A stretch of DNA of 6,853 bases, taken from NCBI GenBank assembly GCA_021767305.1, contig JAASTL010000042.1, positions 1 to 6,853 on the forward strand, written 5' to 3'. The position numbers and the translations under genes are program-made. Positions 5,631 to 6,853 of this stretch are shown here, in pieces. The DNA is from Piscirickettsiaceae bacterium. Lineage in GTDB: Bacteria; Pseudomonadota; Gammaproteobacteria; Thiomicrospirales; Thiomicrospiraceae. The notes under the pieces were generated by a model. The model was not told the DNA's origin. It saw only the letters and a list, made by a program, of their open reading frames with translations, and made no database searches. Position 1 is the first letter of the stretch. Every line of letters begins with the position of its first letter.

Positions 5631-6800
5631 ATGCAATCCAACCAATATCAAGTTCAATACATTAGCTCTATTCAGAGCATCTGCGCAGAAGAGTGGGATG
5701 CATTAGTTGAAAATGACCACCCTTTTCTAAAACACGCTTTTCTGGCTGCTTTAGAAATTCATGATTGTTTGGAACCCTACGGTTGGTTAGCTCATCATAT
5801 TGTGATTTTTGATTCTCAAAATCAGTTGTTGGCTGCCATGCCTTATTATGAAAAACACAATAACTATGGCGAATTTGTGTTTGATCAGGCATGGGAGCAA
5901 GCATGGAATCAAATAGGTTTGCCCTACTACCCCAAAATGGTGACCGCCACACCTTACACACCGGTCATGGGACCACGTTTTTTAATTAAGCCTAGTCTGA
6001 CTGCTGCAGAGAAAAAGTCTCTTTTTAACCTGCTCTATCAATCTTTAACCGATTATTGCGAACAGCAGCAAATGAGTGGTAGCCATATTCTTTTTACGAG
6101 CTTAGAGCAGCAACAAACACTGGCTAAACAAAATGATATTCACCTTTATAAGCGCAGTGGCTTTCAGTTTCATTGGCAAAACCATCAATACCAAAACTTT
6201 GATGATTTTTTACAATCTTTAAAACCTAAAAAACGTAAAAACATCAGCCGTGAACGACGTTCCGTTGCCCAAGCAGGTATTCAATTTAGGATTCTAGATG
6301 GCCACCAAGCCACTGATTTAGATTGGGAAAATTTTGATTATTTTTATCAAAAGACCTTTGTCGAAAAGTGGAGCACGCCGACGATGAACTTGGCGTTTTT
6401 TAAAGCGTTAGGCAAAACCATGCCAGACAATATTGTTTTAGTGTTAGCCGACCTGAATAACGAATGCATTGCGGGTGCACTAATGTTTCGCTCACAAACC
6501 CACCTCTATGGACGCCACTGGGGCTGTGCTCAAGAAGTTAAAGACTTACATTTTGAGACCTGTTATTACCAAGGCATTGCGTACGCCATTGAGAATAATT
6601 TGCAGACTTTTGAACCCGGTGCAGGTGGAGAGCATAAGATTGCGCGTGGCTTTTTACCTATTCAAATAGATTCCTTCCACTGGCTTCCGCTCAACCCTTT
6701 TGGAGAAAACTTAGATCGTTTTATCGAGCAAGAATCATTAGCAGTAGAAAAATACATTCAAGACTGCTTAACCCACTCTCCCTACAAACAGACTCCGTGA
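5631..6800 (+). CDS. COG3146/DUF482 N-acyltransferase-like protein (GNAT/FemAB fold)
   Basis: The 389-residue product belongs to the family annotated as predicted N-acyltransferase, peptidoglycan-biosynthesis-like or GNAT (PF04339). It has the usual length and the blocks I associate with the family: PYYPKMVTATPYTPVMGPR (98-116), SLKPKKRKNISRERR (196-210), LYGRHWGC (292-299) and FEPGAGGEHKIARGF (327-341). The double-GNAT layout resembles FemAB enzymes, which transfer amino acids, but no substrate is established. No signal peptide or membrane segment is seen, so it is probably cytoplasmic. The ATG at 5631 has no good Shine-Dalgarno (CTGATTTC precedes it), so translation may be weak or start unusually; no better in-frame start is present. 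It lies 68 bp after the pirin gene on the same strand without a visible terminator or strong promoter between, so co-transcription is possible. Confidence 0.9.
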   Translation: MQSNQYQVQYISSIQSICAEEWDALVENDHPFLKHAFLAALEIHDCLEPYGWLAHHIVIFDSQNQLLAAMPYYEKHNNYGEFVFDQAWEQAWNQIGLPYYPKMVTATPYTPVMGPRFLIKPSLTAAEKKSLFNLLYQSLTDYCEQQQMSGSHILFTSLEQQQTLAKQNDIHLYKRSGFQFHWQNHQYQNFDDFLQSLKPKKRKNISRERRSVAQAGIQFRILDGHQATDLDWENFDYFYQKTFVEKWSTPTMNLAFFKALGKTMPDNIVLVLADLNNECIAGALMFRSQTHLYGRHWGCAQEVKDLHFETCYYQGIAYAIENNLQTFEPGAGGEHKIARGFLPIQIDSFHWLPLNPFGENLDRFIEQESLAVEKYIQDCLTHSPYKQTP

Positions 6801-6853
6801 TTCACTGTAGCCAGGTAAACCAATAAACGTATTGAGAGCTTTGCACGAGTGGG

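Noticed and set aside
5668..5961. 97-codon minus-strand open frame
   Set aside because: It is wholly antisense to the N-acyltransferase-like gene, which is well supported; the translation shows no domain-like pattern.
6821..6834. CAATA-AACG-TATTG hairpin after the N-acyltransferase-like gene
   Set aside because: The stem is only 5 bp, AT-rich and without a T-run, so it is not supported as a terminator.
6802..6853. Possible C-terminal tail of a convergent minus-strand gene at the right edge
   Set aside because: Minus-strand frames are open for 17-25 codons with stops near 6802 or 6782, but such a length is expected by chance and no recognisable sequence is present.

Overview
The window looks like chromosomal DNA of an AT-rich gammaproteobacterium. 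The UPF0260/YcgN protein, the TIGR01621-type RluA enzyme and the CheZ-type protein all point to Gammaproteobacteria. Overall flavour suggests a Thiomicrospira/Hydrogenovibrio-like relative, but that genus-level guess is inference only. I see no transposase, phage gene, tRNA, rRNA or CRISPR array. It reads as ordinary core/accessory chromosome with several small points of interest.

Left part (1-2803), all on the minus strand. The 5' end of a membrane-anchored protein gene leaves the window at base 1. A 261-bp gene-free stretch follows. Then comes a tight three-gene operon, read from 2803 down to 520: an AlkC-like DNA alkylation repair protein, an RluA-family pseudouridine synthase and a YcgN-type cysteine-rich protein. 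The first two overlap by 7 nt and the second starts with TTG. The last two are 2 nt apart, and the Shine-Dalgarno of the third lies inside the end of the second. The pseudouridine synthase carries a perfect 12-bp tandem repeat just before its catalytic motif.

Centre (2804-3663). A divergent intergenic region with an imperfect 33-bp dyad and an 8-bp direct repeat leads into a short plus-strand gene. It encodes a 149-residue CheZ-like protein with the DLxGQ phosphatase signature and a C-terminal SQEEIDILM peptide like those by which FliM and CheZ bind CheY. No other chemotaxis gene is in view. A clear bidirectional hairpin terminator separates it from the convergent regulator gene.

Right part (3664-6853). 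A LysR-type regulator (minus) and a pirin (plus) are divergent. A perfect 9-bp inverted repeat with a central T-N11-A lies between them, the expected arrangement of a LysR regulator beside its target. After the pirin, 68 bp later and without a visible terminator, comes a COG3146/DUF482 N-acyltransferase-like gene. The last 53 bases hold nothing I can assign.

Several starts were moved on ribosome-binding-site evidence: YcgN to 963, LysR to 4566 and pirin to 4690.
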